64,000 bases of DNA, taken from assembly GCA_964482435.1 (NCBI GenBank), contig CAYZXL010000012.1, forward strand, positions 50,974 through 114,973, read 5' to 3'. Position 1 is the first letter of the stretch. Every line of letters starts with the position of its first letter. Made by a program: the position numbers and the translations under genes. This document shows, in pieces, positions 6,709 to 15,514 of the stretch. Origin of the DNA: CAYZXL01 sp964482435 (GTDB taxonomy: Bacteria > Auribacterota > JABMQX01). The notes under the pieces are model-generated. The model worked only from the letters and a program-made list of their open reading frames with translations. It was not told the DNA's origin and made no database searches.

Positions 6709-8604
6709 CTATCGCTCGCGGACAAGGGCAAGAACGCTGAGGCTTAGTTTGTCGAGCGACAGGCTCCCCGTCCATTCGGGCAACTTGTCTTCGCGGATGG
6801 CGACGGTTGCGGGCTTGCCCGGTTCGTTAAAGGAATTCTCGTTGGGGCCGGTCATCACGAGCCGCTTGATGCTGGCTATCTTCCCCAAGCCCTCCGCCTT
6901 GATTGTGGCCGTCACCGGCTCGGTGCTCTTGTTGACGATGCCGATATAGGCGGTTTTCCGGTCCTCGCTGAGGCTCGCCACGGCGTCGAGCGGCCCGCTC
7001 CCTTCCGCCTTCACGCGCAACTGGCCAAAATTGTTTCGGTACATCACCAGGGGCAAAGCGACCGTGTCGAACGCTGCTTCGGTCTTGGTGGTCTTGATGG
7101 CGCCGAGGACGTTGACGGTCTGTGCCATGTTCGCCATGAAGAGGATGTCGTTGTTGCGAATCATCTCGTGCAGGGCGAGGGCGATTCCTATGGCCTCTCT
7201 GAGGTGGTAGCGGATGCCAATTTCACCAAAAACCTCCGGCCCGTGCCAGTAGTTGTACTCGTCCATCGCAATCGGGATCTTCTTGCCTTTCAGGGCCGGA
7301 ATCGTCTCGTGGTATTTTCTCACGGCGCCCACGATTCTGACGACCTCGTTGCGAGCCTGGGCGATGTGCTCCGCGAGATTCGGCTTCCGCCCGACGTAGA
7401 AATGCTCGCTGAGATAATCCATGTGGTCGGCGCAATTGCTGAGCATCGCCTCGTCCCACCTGCCGACGTTCCCGACGGCGATGAGCTTGATGCTCGGGTC
7501 GGCGGCGCGCATTTTCTCGGCAAACTCATTGTGCCTTTTGACGTACTGCTCGACAGGCACATGGCCGAGCTGCCAGTTTCCATACATCTCGTTTCCAATC
7601 CCCCAGAATTTCACACCATACGGCTCTCGGTGGCCGTTTTCTGCCCGAACCTTCCCCCACTTTGAATCGGGGCTTCCGTTGCAGTATTCAAGCTCATCGA
7701 GAGCAAGCTGTACGTCCCCGAGACCGGAGTTCACGACGACCAAAGGTTCCGTGTTCGCCACGCGGCAGAACGTCATGAACTCATCAATTCCGAAATCGTT
7801 ATGCTCGATTCCCCGCCATGCCGGGTTTTTGCGAGGCGGCCGTTTGTCAGGGTCGCCAATAGCGTCCTTCCAGTTGTACCCGCTGACGAAATTCCCGCCC
7901 GGCCAACGATAGACTGGTGCGTTGAGTTGCTTGATGAGGTTCAGGGTGTCAGGTCGCATTCCCCGGACGTTGTCCGCGGGCATGAAAGAAACCGCACCGA
8001 CGTACACCTTGCCTGCCTCTCGCAAACCCACGAGCAACTCGCCGTTGTCTGTTGTCTTGCCCGGCTTGAAGCGGAAATCAGATTTAGCGAACTCGTGCGA
8101 CGGCTTCGTTATCCATGTCGTCTGCCGATTGTCCTGTCCTTCCCCCCATCGAATGGCAACCCCGACCCGGCTGACCTCGCCTTCAACTTTATAGGCAATT
8201 CTTACGACGTACTCTTTCCCCTCGACGAACGCAAGGTTTCCTTGAACGATGCCGTGCCATGCCCCGTCTCTTTCTTTCAAGCTGAGGACGGGCGTCCACT
8301 TTCCGACGTAGGGCTTTTCCTCGCTCATCGAGACAGCGAACCCCTCGCCTGGCGCGAAAACCTTCCAGGGCGATTCGTTGCTTCCGATGCCATAAAAGAA
8401 TTTGCGGTCCTCCAGCATCTCTGCCCAGATGCCGCCGTAGATGCACCTTCCCAGATGCTCAATAAACTGCCCGTAAATGTACTTCGAAATCGCGCCTTCC
8501 TCCTTCGAGAAATCAACCGTAACCATCTGCGCTTCTCCGGCAACTGAAGAATTGGCTGTCACGCTTATCAGAACTGCAAGAATAATTCCGCCGACTGGCC
8601 TCAT
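6709..8604 (-). CDS. Secreted alpha-L-arabinofuranosidase, glycoside hydrolase family 51
   Basis: A 631-residue enzyme that releases arabinofuranosyl side chains from arabinan or arabinoxylan. A signal peptide covers about residues 1-23. The family opening GQFIEHLGRCIYGGIW follows. The catalytic acid/base is E339 in WGIGNEMYGNW and the nucleophile is E449 in AMDEYNYWHG, with the (beta/alpha)8 barrel between roughly residues 210 and 500 and a beta-sandwich at each end. GGGAGGTGAACC before the ATG is an excellent ribosome-binding site. The export signal means it acts in the periplasm or outside, unlike many cytoplasmic GH51 enzymes. It fits with the other sugar-processing genes in the window but is not in an operon with them. 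Confidence 0.95.
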   Translation of the reverse strand: MRPVGGIILAVLISVTANSSVAGEAQMVTVDFSKEEGAISKYIYGQFIEHLGRCIYGGIWAEMLEDRKFFYGIGSNESPWKVFAPGEGFAVSMSEEKPYVGKWTPVLSLKERDGAWHGIVQGNLAFVEGKEYVVRIAYKVEGEVSRVGVAIRWGEGQDNRQTTWITKPSHEFAKSDFRFKPGKTTDNGELLVGLREAGKVYVGAVSFMPADNVRGMRPDTLNLIKQLNAPVYRWPGGNFVSGYNWKDAIGDPDKRPPRKNPAWRGIEHNDFGIDEFMTFCRVANTEPLVVVNSGLGDVQLALDELEYCNGSPDSKWGKVRAENGHREPYGVKFWGIGNEMYGNWQLGHVPVEQYVKRHNEFAEKMRAADPSIKLIAVGNVGRWDEAMLSNCADHMDYLSEHFYVGRKPNLAEHIAQARNEVVRIVGAVRKYHETIPALKGKKIPIAMDEYNYWHGPEVFGEIGIRYHLREAIGIALALHEMIRNNDILFMANMAQTVNVLGAIKTTKTEAAFDTVALPLVMYRNNFGQLRVKAEGSGPLDAVASLSEDRKTAYIGIVNKSTEPVTATIKAEGLGKIASIKRLVMTGPNENSFNEPGKPATVAIREDKLPEWTGSLSLDKLSLSVLALVRER

Positions 8605-8707
8605 GGTTCACCTCCCGCTGACAATTGTTTTCTGGCTGAAACCTTCCAACTCGGAGCGACTAAACTCATCCCGCCGCGCCAACGCACGCCGAACGAATCC
8701 ATCCTTT

Positions 8708-9127
8708 CTACGGTTTCTGCGGTGCATTCTTATCCTGAGCCTCACCGAAGAGCTTTTTGAGTGCGTCGGAGGGCTTGGTTTCCTTTTCCTTCTCCTTTTT
8801 CGGCGGTGGGCGGCGGACAAAACCCTCGCAACTGTCCGTGGCTTCCACCTCCTTTCTGTGGAGCATGCACTTCTGAATGAAAGGGTCGGTAATGTAATGC
8901 TTACAGTTGAGGCAAAGCCGCACCCCGTCGTCCTCTCTGAAAACCGTTACCTTACCGCGCTCGATGAACTCGATTTGCGTCTCGTCCTCGAATTCCGTTT
9001 GGCACACAGAACAGCTCAGTTTCTCCCCGGTCTTTTTTAGTCCGTCAAATACCGGATGCCGAACCGCAAAAGTGACTTTCCCGCAAACCGGGCAAAAGAT
9101 TTCGGCCTTCCTGGAATCGCCTGTCAT
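8708..9127 (-). CDS. Zinc-ribbon protein of unknown function
   Basis: A 139-residue cytoplasmic protein with three cysteine-rich modules: CPVCGKVTF near residue 12, CSVCQTEFED near residue 39, and CLNCKHYITDPFIQKCMLH near residues 72-90 with another cysteine at CEGF. The tail is lysine- and proline-rich (KKEKEKETKP). It has its own promoter at 9179-9208 and is followed 103 bp later by the arabinofuranosidase. The composition suggests zinc binding; a role in nucleic-acid or protein binding is only a guess. GAAAGGCACCGTC before the ATG supports the start. Confidence 0.75.
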   Translation of the reverse strand: MTGDSRKAEIFCPVCGKVTFAVRHPVFDGLKKTGEKLSCSVCQTEFEDETQIEFIERGKVTVFREDDGVRLCLNCKHYITDPFIQKCMLHRKEVEATDSCEGFVRRPPPKKEKEKETKPSDALKKLFGEAQDKNAPQKP

Positions 9128-9178
9128 GACGGTGCCTTTCAGCGAAGCGGTGCCGGACTCTTGCGCATCTCAATATGG

Positions 9179-9208
9179 ATAATATCCACGCCACGCCCGG
9201 CTTGTCAA
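9179..9208 (-). promoter_or_regulatory. Sigma-70-type promoter for the zinc-ribbon gene
   Basis: On the minus strand TTGACA (9208-9203), an 18-base spacer and TATTAT (9184-9179) lie 51 bases before the start codon at 9127. It closely matches the promoters at 4504, 55942, 56421 and 63554. Confidence 0.68.
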
Positions 9209-9254
9209 CGCAGGCATTACTTCGGGTGCGGGTGAGTAAACGTGGCATATTATC

Positions 9255-9321
9255 GTGGCACGGGTGTCCCCCCCGTGATTGACGTCGCGGAAGCCTGACA
9301 TGGGCAAGATGCCGATGCCAC
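9255..9321. repeat. Palindromic dispersed element, copy B
   Basis: Begins GTGGCACGGGTGTCCC and ends GGGCAAGATGCCGATGCCAC. It shares the outer inverted ends and both half-elements with the copies at 43325 and 58184 but has about 15 extra bases between the halves and mismatches in the second hairpin, so it is an older copy. It lies between the zinc-ribbon gene and the glycan cluster. Confidence 0.8.
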
Positions 9322-9387
9322 GCAAATACAGCCGCACCCTGCCGCCCGCCCCGGCGGCGCAAGGGAAGCCGTGCAGAAAGGGCAGAC

Positions 9388-10521
9388 CTAACGGCGGATT
9401 TCCTCCTCAATCCTGCGGACAATTCTGTCCCATGAGAAATCATCTTCGACGCGTTTTCTCCCGTTTCGGCCGAGGCGGTCAGCGAGTTCCTCATCGAGGA
9501 GAAGTCTCAGGCAAGCCCCGGCAACTTGCTCCACATCCTCGCCATCAACGATGAAGCCGGTGACTCCATCGAGCACAGCTTCCGGGCTGCCACCGGATTT
9601 ACCGGCGACGACGGGGCTGGCACACGCGCTGGCCTCCAGAAAAACCGCAGGAAATCCCTCCACACCCATCGAGCCGCTTTCCGTCTCCGTCGTCTCGACC
9701 GAAGGAAGCGCGAAAACGTCGCAAAGCGCATAAAGCTCCGGCAGACCCAAGTCCTCCACGAAACCGAGGAACCGGACGTGTTGATCGAGTCCCATCTCCC
9801 GAACAAGCCCCCGCAGCTCTTCCTCGGCCGGACCGGTTCCGGCGATTAGATAAACCAACTCCGGCACTCGCTCGACGAGACCGGGCAAGGCTTTGATCAC
9901 CTGAGCATGCCCTTTTCTCCTGACAAGTCGTGAGACCGTCAGAAGGACTTTCCTGCCAGCCAGGCCGTGCTTCTCGAGAAGGAGTCGCCTGTCTGCGGCC
10001 GGGACGAAGACTTCCGGGTGTGTCCCGGGCGGTATGACAATCGGCGCGCGAGACCTCGCGAATCGCGTGAGCAATGTGTCGCGCGTGAAATGGCTCACAC
10101 AGATGATGTGACTCGCCTTTGAGAAAATCGTCGAGACGACCAGCTTCGTTTTCAGTTTCTCGACGAAAAGTTCCGCCCCGTGCACGAATATCGAGAAGGG
10201 AACACCCGTGCTTTTCGAGAGAGCCAGAGCCATCGGACCGTAGGGAAAGAGGGCCGCTAAGAGAAACATCTCGATCGAGAGCTTTTTTGTAAGGAGGCGG
10301 AAGGGAACGAAGTCAAGCCAGAAAGACGCGGACTTCAGTTCTCTTTTGGGGAAGCTGACACGAGTGAAGGCTTCGGAACCGGTGAGGGCCGTTCCGCCCT
10401 CGCTGAAGTCGGAGACCACAAAGACCTTGTGGCCGAGGCGGCCAAGCCCTTCGGCGACTTCCCGTGAATATCGAGCGATTCCTCCGCGCTCGAAATCATA
10501 AGCAAAGAAAAGGATGTTCAT
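9388..10521 (-). CDS. Glycosyltransferase family 4
   Basis: A 377-residue GT-B retaining glycosyltransferase that transfers a sugar from a nucleotide donor. The acceptor domain starts MNILFFAYDFERGGIARYSR with the glycine loop. The donor domain starts near LTVSRLVRRKGHAQVIKAL, and the E-x7-E type motif lies in GFPAVFLEASACASPVVAG. Its start overlaps the stop of the upstream methyltransferase by 4 bp, showing coupling in one operon. It belongs to the glycan cluster that runs from 16.5 kb down to 9.4 kb. Donor and acceptor cannot be assigned. Confidence 0.92.
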   Translation of the reverse strand: MNILFFAYDFERGGIARYSREVAEGLGRLGHKVFVVSDFSEGGTALTGSEAFTRVSFPKRELKSASFWLDFVPFRLLTKKLSIEMFLLAALFPYGPMALALSKSTGVPFSIFVHGAELFVEKLKTKLVVSTIFSKASHIICVSHFTRDTLLTRFARSRAPIVIPPGTHPEVFVPAADRRLLLEKHGLAGRKVLLTVSRLVRRKGHAQVIKALPGLVERVPELVYLIAGTGPAEEELRGLVREMGLDQHVRFLGFVEDLGLPELYALCDVFALPSVETTETESGSMGVEGFPAVFLEASACASPVVAGKSGGSPEAVLDGVTGFIVDGEDVEQVAGACLRLLLDEELADRLGRNGRKRVEDDFSWDRIVRRIEEEIRR

Positions 10522-11294
10522 TTCTCTTTCCTACAGACGGCGATGATTGGGTGAGAATTTCGCTTGACCCCTCGAACCACCCCCCAGCGCTCGGGTTCCG
10601 GTTCTTCTTTGACAGTCTCGCTGAGGGCGCCTCTCACGCCCCACTTCATTCGCTCTCTCGACGACCGGCGGAAGAGCTTTCTGAGACGAAGGAAATCGAG
10701 CGCCATTGCCCAGCGGATGAGTCTCCGCGATCCGGCGAAAGGGTTCCTCTGCGTGAAGAATTCCACGTCGGAAAAGTAGCGGCGGCACAGCTCTTGCATC
10801 TCGCGCACATCGAACTCACGAACGTGAAACTCGCTGAGAGGCGTTGGGCTTCCGGGCGACACGATTCGTCTGTTCGGCGTCGAGAGGATGAGCACGCCGC
10901 CCGGCTTCAGCACTCTTTGCATCTCGCGCATTGCCGCAAGGTGGTCTCTCGCATGTTCGATTAGCTCCAGACACACAACGAGGTCAAAAGAGGCATCCGG
11001 AAATGGAAGTTTTTCCGCTGGGACGGAGTGGAACTCGATGTTTTTTCGGCTGTATTTCACAGTGGCATGAGCAATTGCCTTTTCCGATATATCAACCGCG
11101 GCGATGTGCTCCGCCCGCTCGGCAAGTATGGCAGTCCCATAGCCCTCGCCGCAGCCTACGTCGAGGACCCTCTTCCCTTCGGCATATTGCGCCGCGAACT
11201 CGTATCGCCTCCGGTGCCTCAACTCGAGGTCTATTGGAACCTCGCCGGGGATGATTCGCTCACCGGAATAATGAAGGTCGGCAGGTTCCGCCAT
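10518..11294 (-). CDS. Class I SAM-dependent methyltransferase
   Basis: A 258-residue methyltransferase in the glycan cluster. The SAM-binding motif is RVLDVGCGEGYGTAI, with the acidic loop in AAVDIS and motif III in FDLVVCLELIEHARD; GGVLILSTPN follows. A basic C-terminal stretch (LRLRKLFRR) is unusual for this type. Overlap of 4 bp with the downstream glycosyltransferase suggests it modifies the same glycan or its lipid carrier. The start is uncertain: I used the ATG at 11294 (product MAEPADLHY), but an in-frame GTG at 11333 would add 13 residues, and neither has a good ribosome-binding site. Methylation of a terminal sugar is an inference. Confidence 0.88.
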   Translation of the reverse strand: MAEPADLHYSGERIIPGEVPIDLELRHRRRYEFAAQYAEGKRVLDVGCGEGYGTAILAERAEHIAAVDISEKAIAHATVKYSRKNIEFHSVPAEKLPFPDASFDLVVCLELIEHARDHLAAMREMQRVLKPGGVLILSTPNRRIVSPGSPTPLSEFHVREFDVREMQELCRRYFSDVEFFTQRNPFAGSRRLIRWAMALDFLRLRKLFRRSSRERMKWGVRGALSETVKEEPEPERWGVVRGVKRNSHPIIAVCRKEK

Positions 11295-11359
11295 GTTTCT
11301 TGAGCCAAAAAACTTCCTTCCTTTCCCGATCACTGCTTGTGTTCTTGAGCAGCCATAGC

Positions 11360-12787
11360 TTACCTCTGTCGGAAAACGGACCTCAGCAAATCTTTTTCTT
11401 CCCGTCTCAAAAAGTGTGAAAGGAGCAAAACAAAAGAGTACAGAACAGCAGCCGCAGGGACAACGATTAAAAGGCTTGCCGAGCGAAAGACGAGGACAAA
11501 GGCGCCCATGATCAGAGCTGCAAGAGCAATTTTAGCGACATCTATCCACGGGAATGATGCCACGCGACGGGACCACATATAGTAGATGAGACCCGCCAGG
11601 AGAGCCGCTTCGCATGCGACCGTTGAGATGGCAGCCCCCTCGAACGAATAACGCGGAATCAGAACCAGGTTCAGAATCACGTCCGCCAGGGCCGCTACCG
11701 CGTTGAACGCCGCCAGGGGAAGAACTCTTCCCGCCGCGACACAGGAATACGTGACGACCACGGTGAGAGGGCCAATCGCAAGAGTCCAGGCGAGCATTCG
11801 CAGCGCGGGGATGGATGCCCGGAACTGCTCGCGGTACAAAAGAAGGATGATTCTGTCCGAGAGGAGAAACGCGCCCACAGCCATAGGGATTCCCAGGGCA
11901 GCAACGAATTTGACGGCTTTCTGCGCCGTGAAACGGAACTTCTCCCCCGGTCCGACATATTTCCGCGACAGAACCGGATACATCGCCGCCATGATGTCCT
12001 GCCCGAGCATCATGAGAGGATGGACCAGCCGCTGGACAGCAGAATAGTACCCGACGGCGACTTTCCCTTTCATAGCGTAGAGCATCTGGATGTCTATCCT
12101 TGCGTGAATGACGCCCGCGCCGATAAGCAGCGCGAAAGGAAACGACATTTTCAGCATCTTCCACCAGAGCCCGATGTCCGCGCTGAACGCTGGGCGAACA
12201 AAGCGCTCTTTGCAGAGAAAATAGCTCAGCACCACGAGACTCAGCCCGCTGACGATGGAGACGCCCGCGAAAAACTGGACGCCGAATCCCATGACAATCC
12301 CGAAAACCGTCACAAGCGCGTTTGTCAAAGAGAGGACAACGCTCAGAAAGGCGGAAAGGTGGATTGCCTCGTGAGCGTGGAAGACCGCCTTGAAAGGAGC
12401 AAACATCGAGGTAACCACCAACCCCGTCGCCGCCAGATAAATCGCTCGCTTGACAGGCAAATCGTAGCTGAGAAGGTTCGCAGTAAGGGCGATCAGCGCA
12501 AACAGAAAAACGCTCAGCAGCCACTGGAACGAGAGGAAATTGTTCAGATACGTTTTGGTCGTAGTCCTGTCGCGGCTCACCTCCCTGACGACGAGTTGCT
12601 GCGCCCCAAAATCGGAAATGTAGGCGAACAGGGTTACAAAGCCGACGGCCGTATCAAGAACTCCCACGAGTCTTCGTCCGAGGTAGCGGACCTGCCAGAC
12701 CGACACGAGGAGCGCCACGAACTTCGAGATAGGCCGCGACACCATGAGGCTGAGGACGTTTCGGACGAATCTCCTTGCGGTTGACAT
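11360..12787 (-). CDS. Polysaccharide flippase, MOP superfamily (Wzx-like)
   Basis: A 475-residue integral membrane protein with about 12-14 hydrophobic segments spread over its whole length, for example VALLVSVW, LLSVFLFALIAL and a hydrophobic C-terminus ending in LLLSHFL. The opening R-F-V-R-N-V-L-S-L-M-V-S-R and the motif VVREVSRDR near residue 70 fit the polysaccharide-specific transport (PST/Wzx) family, which flips lipid-linked oligosaccharide across the inner membrane. It starts 1 bp after the upstream glycosyltransferase stop. It is the export step of the glycan cluster. The substrate is unknown. Confidence 0.9.
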   Translation of the reverse strand: MSTARRFVRNVLSLMVSRPISKFVALLVSVWQVRYLGRRLVGVLDTAVGFVTLFAYISDFGAQQLVVREVSRDRTTTKTYLNNFLSFQWLLSVFLFALIALTANLLSYDLPVKRAIYLAATGLVVTSMFAPFKAVFHAHEAIHLSAFLSVVLSLTNALVTVFGIVMGFGVQFFAGVSIVSGLSLVVLSYFLCKERFVRPAFSADIGLWWKMLKMSFPFALLIGAGVIHARIDIQMLYAMKGKVAVGYYSAVQRLVHPLMMLGQDIMAAMYPVLSRKYVGPGEKFRFTAQKAVKFVAALGIPMAVGAFLLSDRIILLLYREQFRASIPALRMLAWTLAIGPLTVVVTYSCVAAGRVLPLAAFNAVAALADVILNLVLIPRYSFEGAAISTVACEAALLAGLIYYMWSRRVASFPWIDVAKIALAALIMGAFVLVFRSASLLIVVPAAAVLYSFVLLLSHFLRREEKDLLRSVFRQR

Positions 12788-12788
12788 C

Positions 12789-13856
12789 TCAACACCCCGG
12801 CGAAGCGGCGATTATGGCTGCGACCTTCCCCATGAGGCGCGTGAGACTGTGGTCTCGAACGACGATCTCTCGGAGGGCGAGGCCAAGCCTGTTTCGCTCG
12901 TGGGGCTCCATCCGTCCAACCATTACGATTTTCCGCGCGAGGTCGCAGGAATGGAAATCATCGGCAACGAGCATGTCAGAGTATTCGCCAAGCACCGCGC
13001 GGAAATTTCGGTTCGACGTAAGCAAGACTTTCCCACAGGCCATCGCCTCAAGAGGAGCTTTGTCTATGGAATGGCGAATAGCGGTGCTCAGGAATATGTC
13101 GCAGTCAGCGTATTCTTCCTCCATTTGTGTGTAAGGGACAGCGGGCCGGAACTCGACCGCTCCCTCAAGCCCTTTCTCCGCCACAATTCGCCTCAGCCGG
13201 GAAAGATATGCACCTTCGCTCCGCAGCGAGGGAGAACCGAGGACCCTCAACGACAATCTCCCCGTCGGGAAAGCCTTCGCCGCTTCGGCAAAAGCCTCCA
13301 TGAGGAAATCGCACCTTTTCACTGGCGCGATTCTCCCAGCGGAGAGGAGAAGGATTCTCCCGACATGCTCTCTGGAGGCCGCGGAGAATCTCTGGACATC
13401 TATTCCGTGCCCGACCGCGACGACCTTTTCCGACCGAATGGGGCAGCTTTCAGGAGTTGGAGTAAGAACGAAGCGACAGACCCTATGCGCCCGAGCGAGC
13501 CAAAAGCTCTTCGCGGAGTGAGCATACCACAGGAGGACGGGCACTTTTCGCCCGACGAGCTTCCGGGCCGCCACGGCATACCGCGGGCACATGTGAGCGA
13601 AGATGGCGCGCACGTCCATGTCCCTCAGGTCGGCCTTCAAGCCCTTCCTCAGCCGCCACAGCCTTCTGACTTTCCCCTTTCCGAGGACGCGGAGCGAAAC
13701 GTTTTCTCGCAAATCGCGCTTTCCAGCTCTCAGGCAAAGAACCGAAAGCTTGCGAAGATTCTCGGCAAGGGCATTGATCCAGCCCGTCGTGAATCCGAGG
13801 ACCGCGTCTTCCTCGTCCACTGCTTGGGTTATCATGATAAGGTCCACCGGCGTCAC
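12789..13856 (-). CDS. Glycosyltransferase family 4
   Basis: A 355-residue GT-B glycosyltransferase. The donor-binding half is clear: VVAVGHGIDVQRFS, LLSAGRIAPVKRCDFLMEAF, and KAPLEAMACGKVLLTSN carrying the catalytic acidic residue. The first half is short (about 140 residues). It starts at GTG and overlaps the upstream glycosyltransferase by 4 bp (GTGA), so the three genes from 15.0 to 11.4 kb are tightly coupled. Probably adds one sugar of the repeat unit exported by the flippase after it. Donor and linkage are unknown. Confidence 0.9.
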   Translation of the reverse strand: MTPVDLIMITQAVDEEDAVLGFTTGWINALAENLRKLSVLCLRAGKRDLRENVSLRVLGKGKVRRLWRLRKGLKADLRDMDVRAIFAHMCPRYAVAARKLVGRKVPVLLWYAHSAKSFWLARAHRVCRFVLTPTPESCPIRSEKVVAVGHGIDVQRFSAASREHVGRILLLSAGRIAPVKRCDFLMEAFAEAAKAFPTGRLSLRVLGSPSLRSEGAYLSRLRRIVAEKGLEGAVEFRPAVPYTQMEEEYADCDIFLSTAIRHSIDKAPLEAMACGKVLLTSNRNFRAVLGEYSDMLVADDFHSCDLARKIVMVGRMEPHERNRLGLALREIVVRDHSLTRLMGKVAAIIAASPGC

Positions 13857-15016
13857 TTGCGGCTCCTCTTTGCGATTTGCGCCCAGACCTCGACAACCCG
13901 GGGCAAGTTCTTCTTTCTATCGTAGAGTCCCAGGATGCTCTTCCGGCGAGCCGCGCCTCGACGATAGTGCTCGATGTTCATGAGCACCTGCACGAGCCTT
14001 TCCGCCAACTCTCGCGGACGACCGATGGAGACAACGTACCCGTTCTCTTCCTCGACCACGAAGTCCGAAACGCCGCTCACTCTCGTCGTCACAATCGGCA
14101 AGCCTGCCGCCACGCTCTCCATCAGAACCCGCGCCGTCCCCTCGTAAGCCGACGGAAGAGCGAAGACGTCCGCTGCGGCGAGGTAGTCAGGCATTTCGTC
14201 GTAGGGCACGTTTCCGAGGAAGATGACGCGGTCATCGAGGCGAAGTCTCGAGCAAAGGGCTTTCGCGGCGGGAAGCTCGTTCCCCTCACCCGCAACGAGA
14301 AAGACCGCACCCGGCAATTTCTTCAAGACCTCTTTTGCCGCGTAGAGGAGGTCGTCAATTCGTTTCTGCTTTGTTATCCGCCCGGCAAAAAAGACCATCC
14401 GGTCGCGGCCACCGACCAGGTATCTTTTCCGGATGTGCGACCCGCTGCCCGACGAGAATTTCTCCATGTCAATGCCGCCGCCCTCGGCTACGTTCCAGAT
14501 GCACTCGGGCGAGATACCGAGTCGAATCATCTTTTCCTTCTCGGAGAAGCTCACCACCCTAACATTATCCGCCGCTCGGAGAATCGCCGTGCCTGTGACA
14601 TTCAGCAGCCGATTGAGAAGTCTTTCCCTCGTCCAGTAAGGATTCCCGATGCAGTCGGCATGGACCTGAACGTTGAGAGGTATCTGGTAGAGGACCCTGA
14701 TTGCCCAGCCGACCATTCCGGTAAAAAAAGCGTCCTGAGTCGTGATTACGTCTATTTGGTGCCGCCAGCAGATTCGCGCCACAATGCGAAGTGCATCCAG
14801 CGGGCGCGCTAGCTTGCAGAGCGATTGCGTCGGATAAAGCGTCAATTTCTCGGACGGATGAAAAACGTTCCGGCGACCTTTTCCGACGGAAAACACGACG
14901 ACGTGAAAGTGCGACAGTCTCTTGGCTATCTCCATGTGCCGCAAGAGAGTGTCGCTTCGGACAGTCTTCCGGTCTGCCAGGCAAGTTGTATCCAGACTGA
15001 CCATCAAGACGTTCAT
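13853..15016 (-). CDS. Glycosyltransferase family 4
   Basis: A 387-residue GT-B glycosyltransferase. The N-domain opens MNVLMVSLDTTCLADRKTVR. The donor domain contains MVFFAGRITKQKRIDDLLYA, then AADVFALPSAYEGTARVLME with the E-x7-E type pair, then GLPIVTTRVSGV. I chose the ATG at 15016 because homology-like sequence begins there; the 42 upstream codons to 15142 are basic and low in structure. First enzyme of the three-gene coupled block. Its acceptor may be the lipid-linked primer, but nothing in the sequence proves that. Confidence 0.88.
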   Translation of the reverse strand: MNVLMVSLDTTCLADRKTVRSDTLLRHMEIAKRLSHFHVVVFSVGKGRRNVFHPSEKLTLYPTQSLCKLARPLDALRIVARICWRHQIDVITTQDAFFTGMVGWAIRVLYQIPLNVQVHADCIGNPYWTRERLLNRLLNVTGTAILRAADNVRVVSFSEKEKMIRLGISPECIWNVAEGGGIDMEKFSSGSGSHIRKRYLVGGRDRMVFFAGRITKQKRIDDLLYAAKEVLKKLPGAVFLVAGEGNELPAAKALCSRLRLDDRVIFLGNVPYDEMPDYLAAADVFALPSAYEGTARVLMESVAAGLPIVTTRVSGVSDFVVEEENGYVVSIGRPRELAERLVQVLMNIEHYRRGAARRKSILGLYDRKKNLPRVVEVWAQIAKRSRK

Positions 15017-15242
15017 CGGTTGCTTTTCCGCCACCTGTCCGTTGTTCTGGACGCCGGCCCGAAGAATCGCAGTTCGTCGCCTTTTGACGACCCTCCGGCT
15101 CGGTTCCGCCGCCGAACCTATGGAGCTTCCTTCCGACAACAAAAATCCACTCTCTCGGAGTGGAATCGGCCTTCGTTACGCTTATATCCCCGGGAGACCG
15201 CGTCGCGCTCTCTCGGCGAGGGGCCTGCGGACTCGCCTATTC

Positions 15243-15413
15243 TCAACCCTTCTCTTCGGGCATCTCCGCCTGATCAATGAGCATCACGGGAATCCCATCG
15301 CGGATGGGATACCTTCTGCCGCACTGAAGGCAGACTATCTTCTCGTCTCGCTCGACGACGTCGCCCATGCACGCAGGGCAGCACATGATTTTCAGCAGTT
15401 CCTCATCAACCAT
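15243..15413 (-). CDS. Trm112-like small zinc-binding protein
   Basis: A 56-residue protein, too short for many gene callers. It begins MVDEELLKIMCCPACMGDVV and continues with a second pair in KIVCLQCGRRYPIRDGIPVM, the Trm112/YcaR signature: C-P-x-C, then C-x-x-C-x-x-x-Y-P-I-x-x-G-I-P. Bacterial relatives often sit in glycan or lipid A operons or activate partner methyltransferases. Here a class I methyltransferase is encoded 4 kb downstream in the same cluster. Frame and stop (TGA at 15243-15245) were read directly. The motif is diagnostic; the partner is inferred. Confidence 0.85.
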   Translation of the reverse strand: MVDEELLKIMCCPACMGDVVERDEKIVCLQCGRRYPIRDGIPVMLIDQAEMPEEKG

Positions 15414-15514
15414 TTTGCCACTCCGAGATTCTCATCGAAGGTGCGCGGCTTAGCTGGTGCGACCAGGACCCCGCGTCCGCCTCCCACCTCACGACCGAAA
15501 CGAACGAGCAAAAT

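Noticed and set aside
12744..13925. 393-codon plus-strand open frame
   Set aside because: Shadow of the glycosyltransferase at 12789-13856; Arg/Pro/Ser-rich composition without a domain.
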